Part shown: positions 16,768-24,119 of the stretch, in pieces
Layout of the letters: every line of letters begins with the position of its first letter
Position numbering within the stretch: the first letter of the stretch is position 1
Assembly (NCBI GenBank): GCA_031556065.1
Contig: JAVBTR010000069.1
Span: forward strand, 1 to 51,338
Direction of reading: 5' to 3'
From: JAVBTR01 sp031556065
GTDB lineage: Bacteria; Bacillota; Clostridia; Christensenellales; Aristaeellaceae
Length of the DNA stretch: 51,338 nucleotides
The notes under the pieces: model-generated
Seen by the model: only the letters and a program-made list of their open reading frames with translations
The model's database searches: none
Told to the model about the DNA's origin: nothing
Translations under genes and position numbers: made by a program

Positions 16768-17154
16768 GAGGTAGGTCTTGGCTACTTGAAATTGGGGCAA
16801 CCAACAACGACTCTTTCAGGGGGCGAGTGCCAGCGAATTAAACTTTCAAAAGAACTTGGCAAGCCTTATATTGGTCATACTTTATATATTCTTGATGAAC
16901 CAACCACCGGACTTCATCCCTCTGATATAGATAGGCTAATGACACTTTTGAGAAAACTACTGTCCCACAATAATTCTGTTTTTATTATTGAACATGCACT
17001 TGAAGTCATTTTACAGAGCGACTATGTGATTGATTTAGGATTGCAGGGAGGTCTTAAAGGCGGCAATATCATAGCAGCTGGTACACCGTTTGAAGTTTCG
17101 CAAAACACAGAAAGCTATACGGGAAAATATTTATTAAGTGAAGATGTGAAATAA
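16768..17154 (+). pseudogene. 3' fragment of a UvrA-like ATPase
   Basis: About 128 residues equal to the end of UvrA or a UvrA-like paralogue. It starts abruptly at EVGLGYLKLGQP, then has the ABC signature LSGGE, the Walker B strand TLYILDEPTTGLHPSDI, the H-loop IIEHALEVI and the natural C-terminus with TAA. The N-terminal two thirds, including both Walker A motifs and the zinc fingers, are absent, and there is no start or ribosome binding site. Base use is A+T-rich. Confidence 0.85.
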
Positions 17155-17179
17155 AAGAATCGAAAATTTTTGGAATGAG

Positions 17180-17365
17180 GTGAGTTTTATAATTAAAGAT
17201 AAATGGGTTTTATGTCCTGTTTGTGGCAATAAAACCCACACAAAAATTAGAGAGGACACAAGACTTGAAAACTTTCCTCTCTTTTGTCCAAAATGCAAAA
17301 AAGAAACTTTAATTAATGTGCAGAAATTAAATACGTCAGTTATTGTAGAAAGAGCCAGACGCTAA
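17180..17365 (+). CDS. Cysteine-rich KTR domain protein
   Basis: About 61 residues with a possible GTG start at 17180 (GGA 5 bp ahead; exact start uncertain because a GAGGTGAG also overlaps it). CPVCGNKT at about 12-19 and CPKCKKET at about 37-44 form a two-knuckle zinc ribbon. IREDT and NFPLFCPKCK are typical of the KTR family carried by Tn916-like and other Firmicutes mobile elements. Function is unknown. The sample 17221-17280 is 22/60 G+C, clearly lower than the chromosome. Confidence 0.8.
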   Translation: MSFIIKDKWVLCPVCGNKTHTKIREDTRLENFPLFCPKCKKETLINVQKLNTSVIVERARR

Positions 17366-17371
17366 GACGCA

Positions 17372-17412
17372 GAGCCGATGAACTTGTGAGATACCTCACA
17401 GATCATCGGCTC
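17372..17412 (+). terminator. Terminator after the KTR gene
   Basis: GAGCCGATGA at 17372-17381 pairs fully with TCATCGGCTC at 17403-17412. The hairpin is followed by TTATTTATT. Confidence 0.75.
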
Positions 17413-17430
17413 TTATTTATTGGACTTATA

Positions 17431-17524
17431 ACCCACCGAATAAAAAAAACGAAGTTTTGGTGGGTATATTGTCATGCCCTATTGATTTGAGTATCCCTCC
17501 AGACAAGTTTTGAAGTTTGGAGGG
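17431..17524 (+). other. Two further hairpins in the element's spacer
   Basis: ACCCACC/GGTGGGT (17431-17437 with 17459-17465) and CCCTCCA/TGGAGGG (17495-17501 with 17518-17524), the second followed by ATTTTC. From 17366 to 17847 no gene is seen; the space is filled by these hairpins and terminators. They may insulate the fragment region from the sigma-like gene. Confidence 0.5.
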
Positions 17525-17706
17525 ATTTTCATGTGTTGGTCTATTTCAGCCACACCGCTACTTATTATGAGTAGCGAGTATATATCTACATACCTCCTCT
17601 GATAATGGAGGATAACTTGTTAAAAAAATTGTAGGTTCTGCGTGGAGGGCTTCTGCCCTGCAACAAGAACATACAGTTCCTAAAACAGGATATAAAATTG
17701 CACTAA

Positions 17707-17740
17707 ACCGCTCGGTCACAGACCTTGCGGTTATTTTTTT
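17707..17740 (+). terminator. Terminator/attenuator ahead of the sigma-like gene
   Basis: The stem ACCGC/GCGGT (17707-17711 with 17727-17731) is followed by TATTTTTTT. It is about 110 bp ahead of the sigma-70 region 4 gene. A further hairpin AATCTGAA/TTCAGATT lies just ahead of that gene's ribosome binding site. Confidence 0.6.
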
Positions 17741-17847
17741 GTCGTTTTTTGTCGTATTGACAGACAAGCCTGCGTGTGGTACAGGCTGTCGTTCGCCTCC
17801 TCCCAATCTGAAATTCATTCAGAAAATTCAGATTGGAGGTAAAGGAT

Positions 17848-18276
17848 ATGTCATTCAATTATGGCAAAGAAGAAAAGAAATGGCGGCTCTGGAAAGAAGC
17901 CGAGGAAAAGCAATTACGAAACTTAGGTGTCAGCGATGATGCCATTGAAAGACTTCATACCCACGACTGGGCAGTTTTCAATTCTGATAGGCGGTACTAT
18001 CGCAGGTTACAAGATGCAGGTACATACCTTGAAGAATTTGCTGAAGATACGGCACAGTCCGAAGTGAAAACTGTTGAGGATTTTTTGGACAATATTGAAA
18101 ATCAGCAGCTCTATCAAATCCTCATAATGGTGGACAAGCTTACGCTACAAATCGTTCTGATGAAGATGCAGGGCTTTTCTACCCGTGAAATTGCATCTAA
18201 CCTTAACATCACGGAAAAAGCCATTTACAGAAGACTGGATAGGCTCAAAGAAAAATTGAAAAAGTTTTTTGAGTAG
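17848..18276 (+). CDS. Sigma-70 region 4 domain regulator of a mobile element
   Basis: About 142 residues from the ATG at 17848 (TTGGAGG upstream; the TTG at 17833 is part of that site). It lacks region 2. The C-terminal ~55 residues (TLQIVLMKMQGFSTREIASNLNITEKAIYRRLDRLKEKLKKFF) are a sigma-70 region 4-like HTH. The N-terminus (KEEKKWRLWKEAEEKQLRNLGVSDDAIERLHTHDW) is the conserved opening of regulators found in Tn916-like and related ICEs of Firmicutes. It probably controls excision or transfer genes. A terminator follows 30 bp after the stop. Confidence 0.85.
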   Translation: MSFNYGKEEKKWRLWKEAEEKQLRNLGVSDDAIERLHTHDWAVFNSDRRYYRRLQDAGTYLEEFAEDTAQSEVKTVEDFLDNIENQQLYQILIMVDKLTLQIVLMKMQGFSTREIASNLNITEKAIYRRLDRLKEKLKKFFE

Positions 18277-18308
18277 AGGGGAAAAACAAGGTTTTTCAAG
18301 GACTATGG

Positions 18309-18334
18309 GGTGAAAGGCAAAAAAGCCTTTCACC
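18309..18334 (+). terminator. Terminator after the sigma-like gene
   Basis: A perfect 10-pair stem GGTGAAAGGC/GCCTTTCACC with an A6 loop, then CTGTTTTCTGTTTT. Confidence 0.8.
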
Positions 18335-18837
18335 CTGTTTTCTGTTTTGTGGCGAGAGCGGGACAGTTCCTTGACAACCGAATATCCATTCACCAAATAC
18401 ATCCTCTTTGTGATTGTGATGAGCATAAGCGTGTGTAGCGGTACGCCATGACCTGCCGAAAGGTAGAGAGCGATATTACCGACTCAAAATATCAGGCAGC
18501 TCCTGATTTCGCCATAACCCACAAAGAGTATTATGGTACTCCCGTCCAGTCACAGTCCGAGCGTGATTAAACCGTCGCAGGCAATGAGGGCGGCTCTGTC
18601 AGAACGACAGTTGGGGTGAAACTCCCGTGGTGTCAGTTCGCTGCTGACCGTTTGGTGACTTCCCATAGCATTTCGGGGTGTCGAGGACAAATTGAAATGC
18701 TCCTATCATAAAGCCGGATACAAGGCGGTCTATGGAATAGAGCTTTATTCATGCTCTCCCGACCTTAAATACTTCCTTGTGTTCGGCTGCTACATAGGCA
18801 GCACACCTGCCTAAATCCAGATGGGAGGTTAAACACT
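18335..18837 (+). other. 500-bp noncoding, hairpin-rich region upstream of mazF-xis-int
   Basis: No convincing gene is found; the longest sense frame is a 40-codon ORF without a ribosome binding site. Several perfect stems occur in order: CTGTC/GACAG (18596-18610), GTCAG/CTGAC (18632-18648), AGCATTTC/GAAATGCT (18667-18701), and GTGT+GCTGC/GCAGC+ACAC (18779-18806). It could be a structured RNA, a transfer origin or a regulatory leader of the integration module. None of these can be proven here. Confidence 0.55.
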
Positions 18838-19218
18838 ATGGAAAGAAAAATCAAGCGTGGTGACATCTACTACGCAAACTTAAATCCCGTTATCGGCTCA
18901 GAACAAGGAGGTATGCGACCTGTACTTATCATTTCAAATAATACAGGAAACAAACACAGTCCGACGGTTATCATTGCTGCCATTACAAGCAGACAATCAA
19001 AGAGGAAAATACCTACGCATTGTTACTTAGACAATATAGAGGGGCTTCCTGCCGACTCTATTATCTTATTGGAGCAAATCCGCACGATTGATAAAAAGCG
19101 GCTTAAAGAGCGAGTAACACAGCTCTCAGAGCAAAATATGGACGCTATCACTGCCCCTCTGCTCATTAGTATCGGAGTTTCGATTAACCCGCTACTTGAT
19201 GAAAGGAGGGGCTTATGA
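18838..19218 (+). CDS. PemK/MazF family endoribonuclease toxin
   Basis: 126 residues, near the usual 110-120 for MazF, with GGGAGG ahead of the ATG. It opens with IKRGDIYYANLNPVIGSEQGGMRPVLIISNN, the family strand-loop-strand with the catalytic Arg in GGMRPV. AAITSRQSKRKIPTH supplies the second active-site segment (Thr/Ser), and ILLEQIRTIDKKRL is the standard later motif. It cleaves single-stranded RNA at short motifs. There is no MazE-type antitoxin gene ahead of it. Instead its stop overlaps the excisionase gene by 4 bases. Confidence 0.92.
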   Translation: MERKIKRGDIYYANLNPVIGSEQGGMRPVLIISNNTGNKHSPTVIIAAITSRQSKRKIPTHCYLDNIEGLPADSIILLEQIRTIDKKRLKERVTQLSEQNMDAITAPLLISIGVSINPLLDERRGL

Positions 19219-19436
19219 ATTTCAATGATATTTACCAACTTGTATTGAAAGAATATCCCGATGTATTGACCGTTGAGGAAATGAGCAAAGCACTCGGTAT
19301 AAGCTCTAAAACAGGATACCAATTACTTCGTGAGAATAAAATCCAAAATTTGAAGGTGGGCAGAGCGTACAGAGTACCAAAAGCTCACCTTCTTGCTTAT
19401 TTGCAGTTAGGTGTGCAAAACGCAAGTATTTCTTGA
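19215..19436 (+). CDS. xis: Excisionase-type HTH protein
   Basis: A 73-residue HTH_17/excisionase domain protein. DVLTVEEMSKALGISSKTGYQLLRENKIQNLKVGRAYRVPKAHLLAYL is the winged-HTH pattern of MerR/excisionase-like DNA binders. It overlaps mazF by ATGA and precedes the integrase, so it probably directs the integrase toward excision. Because it is the only small coupled partner of the toxin, it could also neutralise or repress mazF; that is speculation. Confidence 0.85.
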   Translation: MNFNDIYQLVLKEYPDVLTVEEMSKALGISSKTGYQLLRENKIQNLKVGRAYRVPKAHLLAYLQLGVQNASIS

Positions 19437-19529
19437 ATTTGCACATTGGACTTCATGCATTGCATTTATTACAATATAGATGGTCAACAGCAGAAGTCCA
19501 TTGGTGCTACACAAAAAGGAGGTTTCATT

Positions 19530-20696
19530 ATGTTAGCAGGACATCTGCAAGAGAAAAAAGGTTACTTTTATATTGTATTAAGTTATCCCGATGCGGCAGG
19601 GAAAAGAAAAACCAAATGGTTTCCGACAAAGCTACCTGTTAAGGGAAACAAGAAAAAAGCTGAAGCTATGCTTATGGAAATGAGAAAAACTTACGAGCCG
19701 GAGGAAAAACCGCTTGATGAATGTATTTTATTCTCGGACTTTTTATTTCAATGGTTGGAGGTGGTAAAGCCCACGATTGCAATTACAACCTATTCCTCAT
19801 ACTGCAATATGGTAAAGAGCATTATTGCTCCTCACTTTAAGAAAACAGGAGTTACACTGGAGGGATTAAAGGCAACAGATATTCAAGCCTTTTATATGGA
19901 GCAGCTAAAGAGGGTTAAGCCAAATTCAGTTATTCATTATCACGCAAACATTCATAAGGCATTGAAATACGCTGTTAAGATTGAGCTGATAGACACAAAT
20001 CCTGCCGACAAGGTAGAACGTCCAAAGAAGAATACCTTTATTGGTAGCTTCTACGACAGCAACGAAGTTGAACTGCTCTTTACGGCGGCAAAAGATACAC
20101 GGCTTGAAATCCCCATCTTTTTGGGGGCATTCTATGGACTTCGCAGGAGTGAGGTTTTAGGTCTAAAGTGGAATGCGATTGATTTCAATAGCAACACCAT
20201 CACGATTAAACATACGGTTACATCGTGCAATATTGACGGCAAGCACATTCAAGTGGCGCAGGATACCACAAAAACCAAATCGAGCATGAGAACGCTCCCA
20301 CTTGTACCTGTATTCAGAGAAAAACTGCTGACCTTAAAGGAACAGCAGTCTGAATATAAGCGGCTCTGTGGTAAGTGTTATAACAAGGAATATCTGGATT
20401 ACATTTGCGTAGATGAAATGGGTACGCTCATATCTCCGCATTATCTGACCTCGGCATTTCCAAAGCTCCTTGAAAAGCACAATCTGAGAAAAATACGTTT
20501 TCACGACCTCAGACACAGTTGCGCATCGCTCTTACTTGCCAATGGTGTACCGATGAAGCAGATACAGGAATGGCTCGGACACAGCGATTTCTCCACCACT
20601 GCGAATGTATATGCACATCTTGACTATAATTCCAAGCTGTCCTCTGCGGATGCTATGGTAAGCGGTTTGAGCGGTGCTTTGGGAGCTATCTTATAA
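19530..20696 (+). CDS. int: Tyrosine recombinase / ICE-type integrase
   Basis: About 388 residues. The ATG at 19530 follows AAAGGAGG; the upstream frame from 19446 lacks a site. An N-terminal arm-binding domain (about 8-60), a core-binding SAM-like domain (about 75-165) and the catalytic domain follow. FYGLRRSEVLGLKW holds the first Arg, HDLRHSCASLLLANG the His-x-x-Arg-His box, and LGHSDFSTTANVYAHLD the nucleophilic Tyr. All catalytic residues are present, so it may be active. The gene ends 82 bp from the 3' end of tRNA-Ser, the expected attachment site. Confidence 0.93.
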   Translation: MLAGHLQEKKGYFYIVLSYPDAAGKRKTKWFPTKLPVKGNKKKAEAMLMEMRKTYEPEEKPLDECILFSDFLFQWLEVVKPTIAITTYSSYCNMVKSIIAPHFKKTGVTLEGLKATDIQAFYMEQLKRVKPNSVIHYHANIHKALKYAVKIELIDTNPADKVERPKKNTFIGSFYDSNEVELLFTAAKDTRLEIPIFLGAFYGLRRSEVLGLKWNAIDFNSNTITIKHTVTSCNIDGKHIQVAQDTTKTKSSMRTLPLVPVFREKLLTLKEQQSEYKRLCGKCYNKEYLDYICVDEMGTLISPHYLTSAFPKLLEKHNLRKIRFHDLRHSCASLLLANGVPMKQIQEWLGHSDFSTTANVYAHLDYNSKLSSADAMVSGLSGALGAIL

Positions 20697-20739
20697 GCAC
20701 AGCGGCATATCTCAAAGGATATGCCGAGTACATAAAAAA

Positions 20740-20769
20740 GCTCACAAAAGGCTGCAACCTTTTGTGAGC
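20740..20769 (-). terminator. Terminator of tRNA-Ser (minus); also closes the integrase gene
   Basis: The 12-pair stem GCTCACAAAAGG/CCTTTTGTGAGC. On the minus strand it is followed directly by TTTTTT and lies 9 bp past the tRNA 3' end. On the plus strand it has no T run. Confidence 0.8.
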
Positions 20770-20778
20770 AGGATAGTC

Positions 20779-20866
20779 TGGCGGAGAGAGTGGGATTCGA
20801 ACCCACGGTTCCGTGAGGAACACGACTTTTCGAGAGTCGCACCTTCGACCACTCGGACATCTCTCC
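20779..20866 (-). tRNA. tRNA-Ser(CGA), probable attachment site
   Basis: A complete class II tRNA: GGAGAGA/TCTCTCC acceptor, anticodon loop CTCGAAA, long variable arm (TTCCTCACGGAA), T-loop TTCGAAT, and encoded CCA at 20779-20781. Its 3' end faces the integrase, the usual arrangement for an element inserted at a tRNA 3' end. Confidence 0.95.
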
Positions 20867-20953
20867 GTGTATTTATCTTCAACATCAGCTCAAAAAGCAA
20901 CCTCGGAAAAGGGAGAGAACTGATGGAGAGAACTAAGGGATATTCAGTTGTTA

Positions 20954-20982
20954 ATGATACCCGATAAACCGTATGAAATCAA
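20954..20982 (-). promoter_or_regulatory. Probable promoter of tRNA-Ser
   Basis: On the minus strand TTGATT (20982-20977), a 17-bp spacer and TATCAT (20959-20954), about 90 bp ahead of the tRNA. Two TTCTCTCC-type repeats lie in the leader between them. Confidence 0.5.
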
Positions 20983-20998
20983 GGGTTATCGATGGAGT

Positions 20999-21059
20999 GC
21001 TTCCAAAATGGTCACTCGTTTTCGAGTCAGTCCCGTTATGACCACTTCGATACCGCTCC
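20999..21059 (-). pseudogene. tRNA-Ser-like 5' half, copy 2
   Basis: The minus strand begins GGAGCGGTATCGAAGTGGTC and reaches CTGACTCGAAA, which equals the acceptor strand, D-arm and anticodon loop of a serine tRNA with anticodon CGA. After the loop the match to a tRNA is lost: there is no variable arm, no TTCGAAT T-loop and no CCGCTCC to close the acceptor. An alternative local hairpin ACTCG/CGAGT is formed. Confidence 0.65.
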
Positions 21060-21178
21060 ATATATATGTTCAACCTAAGCGCCTCGGAAAAAGGAGAGAC
21101 ATTTAGGAGAGACATAGCAAAAAATATTAAATTGTGAAGTCCGCAAACCCTTATGGATACAGGGTTTCCCAGTGTCAC

Positions 21179-21239
21179 GCTTCCAAAATCATGTTTCGAT
21201 TTCGAGTCAGCCTCATTATGACCACTTCGATACCGCTCC
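21179..21239 (-). pseudogene. tRNA-Ser-like 5' half, copy 1
   Basis: Exactly 180 bp from copy 2 and nearly identical up to the CTCGAAA loop. After it only ATTTTGGAAGC is shared. The spacers between units also share CTCTCC repeats and TTTTCCGAGG. A strong promoter lies 12 bp upstream (minus strand). Confidence 0.65.
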
Positions 21240-21251
21240 ATAACGAACGGT

Positions 21252-21281
21252 ATTATAGCATTTTCAATTGTTTATTGTCAA
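21252..21281 (-). promoter_or_regulatory. Consensus SigA promoter driving the tRNA-like repeats
   Basis: On the minus strand a perfect TTGACA (21281-21276), an 18-bp spacer and a perfect TATAAT (21257-21252). Transcription would start near 21245, a few bases before copy 1. Confidence 0.85.
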
Positions 21282-21320
21282 CTGATTGGGCAATGCTAAT
21301 GGCACAAGGGAGGTGGCGCA

Positions 21321-21536
21321 ATGGGCTACTACAGCTATCACAATACGGCCAAGGGGCTGGTTCGGGCGGGGAAGCTTGAAAGGTGGTATTTTGCGGGCAA
21401 GCATGGGCGGATCAGCCCGGCGTTGGTGCTGGTATTCCGCGATCCTGTTCATACTGTAATGCCTATTCGGGAATACCGGTGGCATGAGTACCTGCCTCTT
21501 TTGCCAAAGGAATTGAAGCGGGAGGATAACGTATGA
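21321..21536 (+). CDS. Small protein of unknown function
   Basis: 71 residues, ATG 6 bp after AGGGAGGTG, overlapping tspO by 4 bases (ATGA). It is basic and aromatic-rich (MGYYSYHNTAKGLVRAGKLERWYF, ending EYRWHEYLPLLPKELKRED), with no membrane segment or cysteine. I do not recognise it. The strong ribosome binding site and coupling argue that it is translated with the TspO protein, perhaps as a partner. Confidence 0.65.
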   Translation: MGYYSYHNTAKGLVRAGKLERWYFAGKHGRISPALVLVFRDPVHTVMPIREYRWHEYLPLLPKELKREDNV

Positions 21537-21985
21537 AAAAGATAGGGATCTTTGTCAGCGTAGGGATCGCAGTTTTGGTGGGCGGGCTATCGGCCCTTAT
21601 TGTGGGTGACAGCATGGAAATGTATCAGGTGATCACCAAGCCACCCTTTTCGCCCCCGGGATGGGTGTTTCCGGTGGTGTGGACGGTGCTGTACGTTCTG
21701 ATGGGTGTGTCAAGCTATTGGGTATTTCGGGAAGGGGATAAGGCTGCTTTGTGGGTTTATGGAGCGCAGTTGGTGGTGAATGCCCTTTGGCCGGTGATTT
21801 TCTTTAAGTATTATGCCTTCCTGGGGGCGTTTTTATGGCTGGTGCTGCTTTGGGCGCTGGTCTGCTGGATGATTGTACTGTTTTACAAAAGAAACAAGGC
21901 AGCCGCTTGTCTGCAGCTGCCTTATTTGCTATGGCTCACCTTTGCGGGGTATTTAAATTTAGGAATCTATTGGCTGTATCCTTAA
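21533..21985 (+). CDS. tspO: TspO/MBR family membrane protein
   Basis: 150 residues with five predicted transmembrane helices, the length and topology of TspO. KPPFSPPGWVFPVVWTVLY at about 37-55 is the family signature, and the closing YLNLGIYWLYP fits helix 5. TspO proteins bind porphyrins and steroids and may act in stress or tetrapyrrole handling. Its stop overlaps the stop of the convergent GH28 gene (TTAA shared). Confidence 0.92.
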   Translation: MKKIGIFVSVGIAVLVGGLSALIVGDSMEMYQVITKPPFSPPGWVFPVVWTVLYVLMGVSSYWVFREGDKAALWVYGAQLVVNALWPVIFFKYYAFLGAFLWLVLLWALVCWMIVLFYKRNKAAACLQLPYLLWLTFAGYLNLGIYWLYP

Positions 21986-23241
21986 ATGGAGATATTGCCC
22001 GCTACGGATATATCGATATCGAAGGGAATCCCCTGTTGGCCTACTATCTTGAAATTATTCAGCACGATGTCCTCGGCATTTCGAAGGAACATGCCGTGGG
22101 CTTCCCATTCGGGCAGATCGTCCATCATAGCGGCGTGGCTTTTTTCGCCGCGCTTCATGGTAACGGTGCAATCCTTCATGGCGATGCGGGTCACGGGGCT
22201 TTCCGGCAGGCCGTAAACAAACCCGGCGCAGGAGGTGGCTCCCACAGCGGTAACGCTTTCGATGCGTACATCCTCAATGGCAGGGGTTCTTACATCTACA
22301 GGCCGCTTTTGCTTATCCTTTACGGCGTCGTCCTTGCCGCCCTTGCCGCAGAAATAATACATGTTGAACACGAAGGGGCATTTCACGTTCTCCATAAGGA
22401 TATGGCTGAAGGTGATATTGGATACCGTGCCTCCGCGGTAGCGGCGGGTTTTCAGGCGAATGCCCCGGTCAGTGCCCCTGAAAACGCAGCCAGTGACCAG
22501 CACATTGCGTACTCCGCCAGACATTTCTGAACCGATGACCACACCGCCATGGCCATTGAGCATGAGGCAGTTGGTAATAATAATATTCTCGCAGGGCTTG
22601 GGGTTGGGGGTATCCTCCGTACCGGCCTTGATGGCGATACAATCGTCCCCTACGTCGATCAGGCAATCGGAAATGCGCACATTCTGGCAAGAATCCGGGT
22701 CGATGCCGTCGGTGTTGGGGGAATCCCAGGGGTTATGAATGGTGAGGCCCCGGATAATGACATCGTTGGAGTTAAGGGGATGTACAGTCCAGGATGGGGA
22801 GTTTAGAAGGGTAACGTTTTCTAAAACGGTATGCTCGCAGTTGTTGAAGCAGACGAAATAGGGACGCTGATGGGTTAGTGTATGGGCATGTTGGGCTTTC
22901 CACCAATTTTCCCCCTGGCCGTCCAGGGTGCCGCTGCCGGTAACGGTAATGTTCTTGGCATTTTCGGCGTAGATCAGCGGCATGGCGGCTTTGCCGGGAA
23001 TGCCTTCGAAAATGAGATCGATAACGGGGTAGTTGTCCATTTCTTTAAAGAAGGAAATCAGGGCGCCGCTTTCCACCACCAGGGTGGTATTGCTGTAAAG
23101 CTGGATGGAATGGGTGGGGTAAACGCCGGCAGGAACGGTAATGATGCCGCCGCCCTGATGGCGGCAGGCTTCGGCCGCATGCTTGAAGGCGGCAGTCCAG
23201 TCGTTGTCAGGGGCCAGGGAGCGGAGAGCTTGAATGTTCAT
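21982..23241 (-). CDS. Glycoside hydrolase family 28 (polygalacturonase-like), no signal peptide
   Basis: About 419 residues from the ATG at 23241, which follows CAGGAGG; the longer frame from 23298 is rejected. A right-handed beta-helix protein with the GH28 catalytic motifs NTDGIDPDSC (about residue 195), GDDCIAIKAG (about 217), GHGGVVIGSE (about 244) and RGIRLKT (about 275, the usual RIK). It would cleave galacturonides, or rhamnogalacturonides, by inversion. There is no signal peptide, so it probably acts inside the cell on imported pectin oligomers, although no uronate pathway genes are close. Confidence 0.92.
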   Translation of the reverse strand: MNIQALRSLAPDNDWTAAFKHAAEACRHQGGGIITVPAGVYPTHSIQLYSNTTLVVESGALISFFKEMDNYPVIDLIFEGIPGKAAMPLIYAENAKNITVTGSGTLDGQGENWWKAQHAHTLTHQRPYFVCFNNCEHTVLENVTLLNSPSWTVHPLNSNDVIIRGLTIHNPWDSPNTDGIDPDSCQNVRISDCLIDVGDDCIAIKAGTEDTPNPKPCENIIITNCLMLNGHGGVVIGSEMSGGVRNVLVTGCVFRGTDRGIRLKTRRYRGGTVSNITFSHILMENVKCPFVFNMYYFCGKGGKDDAVKDKQKRPVDVRTPAIEDVRIESVTAVGATSCAGFVYGLPESPVTRIAMKDCTVTMKRGEKSHAAMMDDLPEWEAHGMFLRNAEDIVLNNFKIVGQQGIPFDIDISVAGNISI

Positions 23242-23312
23242 GGTGAACCTCCTGGTATAAGTTAAGGTCATTATAAAGGGATAATAAATAAGGGGCAAGG
23301 GGCACGCAGGGG

Positions 23313-24119
23313 TTAACTAAAATCCCGCTTGCGGTAAAAAAGCAGCGCAGCCATTGGGCAGATAATAAGCAAGGCCACCGCGATGGCCCATTCTTCCAGG
23401 GTAAGCCCGGCGGAGAGCAGTTTCCCGGGCTTGATCCAATCCATGGGGGAAAAATACTTAAGGAACCCCAGTCCCTTCACCAGCACGGAGGAAATTCCCA
23501 GCACAAAGGAACCAAACACAATGGCCATGGCCGCCCCGGTGGCGGATTTGCTGGATTTTACCAGTGCGGACACCAGCACACCAACCCCCATAAACACCAA
23601 GGCGCAAAGAAGTACCCCCGCATACAAAACACCGCATTCCCTCAGGGCTTCCCCTAAAGTCAAGGAGCTGTAAGCCACGTAGCCGATCACGGAAACAACA
23701 AAGCAGGCTGATAGCATCAGCACCAGCAGGCAAATGGCGCAGAGGGCTTTTTGAAAGAATATTTCCGCCCTGTTCAGGGGCTTTGCGAATAAAAAGGCGA
23801 TGGTGCCATCGGTTTCCTCCTTCACCAAGAGCGTGGATGCCTGCTGGGTGGCGTAAACCATAATGGCCAGGGCCAGGTATTGGAGTACATAGCCGAAATA
23901 ATTGGTGATGATGGAAAAATCGATCATTTTATCTACGCCCAGGGCAGTTAAAAGAATGGGATCGATGCCTTCCATTTTGGCGGAAGAAAGGGAGCGCATG
24001 GCTTCAGTCTGCATGGAGGGAAAAAATGCCAGCAGAAAAAAGATCACGCCGCAGAGGCTGGCTGTCCAAATGAGGGTGCCTTTAAGGCTGCTGCGCCATT
24101 CCAATTTAAACACGTTCAT
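23313..24119 (-). CDS. ABC-2 type transporter permease
   Basis: 268 residues with about six transmembrane helices, typical of the ABC2_membrane families. The N-terminal MNVFKLEWRSSLKGTLIWTASLCG and LLVKEETDGTIAFLFAKPLNRAEIFFQK, the conserved cytosolic ETG-type loop, support this. Its start overlaps the stop of the ATPase gene, so the two form one exporter, probably for a drug, peptide or lipid. The substrate is not predictable. Confidence 0.88.
   Translation of the reverse strand: MNVFKLEWRSSLKGTLIWTASLCGVIFFLLAFFPSMQTEAMRSLSSAKMEGIDPILLTALGVDKMIDFSIITNYFGYVLQYLALAIMVYATQQASTLLVKEETDGTIAFLFAKPLNRAEIFFQKALCAICLLVLMLSACFVVSVIGYVAYSSLTLGEALRECGVLYAGVLLCALVFMGVGVLVSALVKSSKSATGAAMAIVFGSFVLGISSVLVKGLGFLKYFSPMDWIKPGKLLSAGLTLEEWAIAVALLIICPMAALLFYRKRDFS

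Noticed and set aside
18448..18570. 40-codon ORF inside the structured region
   Set aside because: No ribosome binding site, no recognisable motif, and a stop lies just upstream in frame.
20951..21241. Minus-strand 96-codon ORF (MERYRSGHNEADSK...)
   Set aside because: Its sequence is a translation of the tRNA-Ser-like repeats, and MERYRSGHN occurs twice because of the repeat. This is a known type of spurious peptide.
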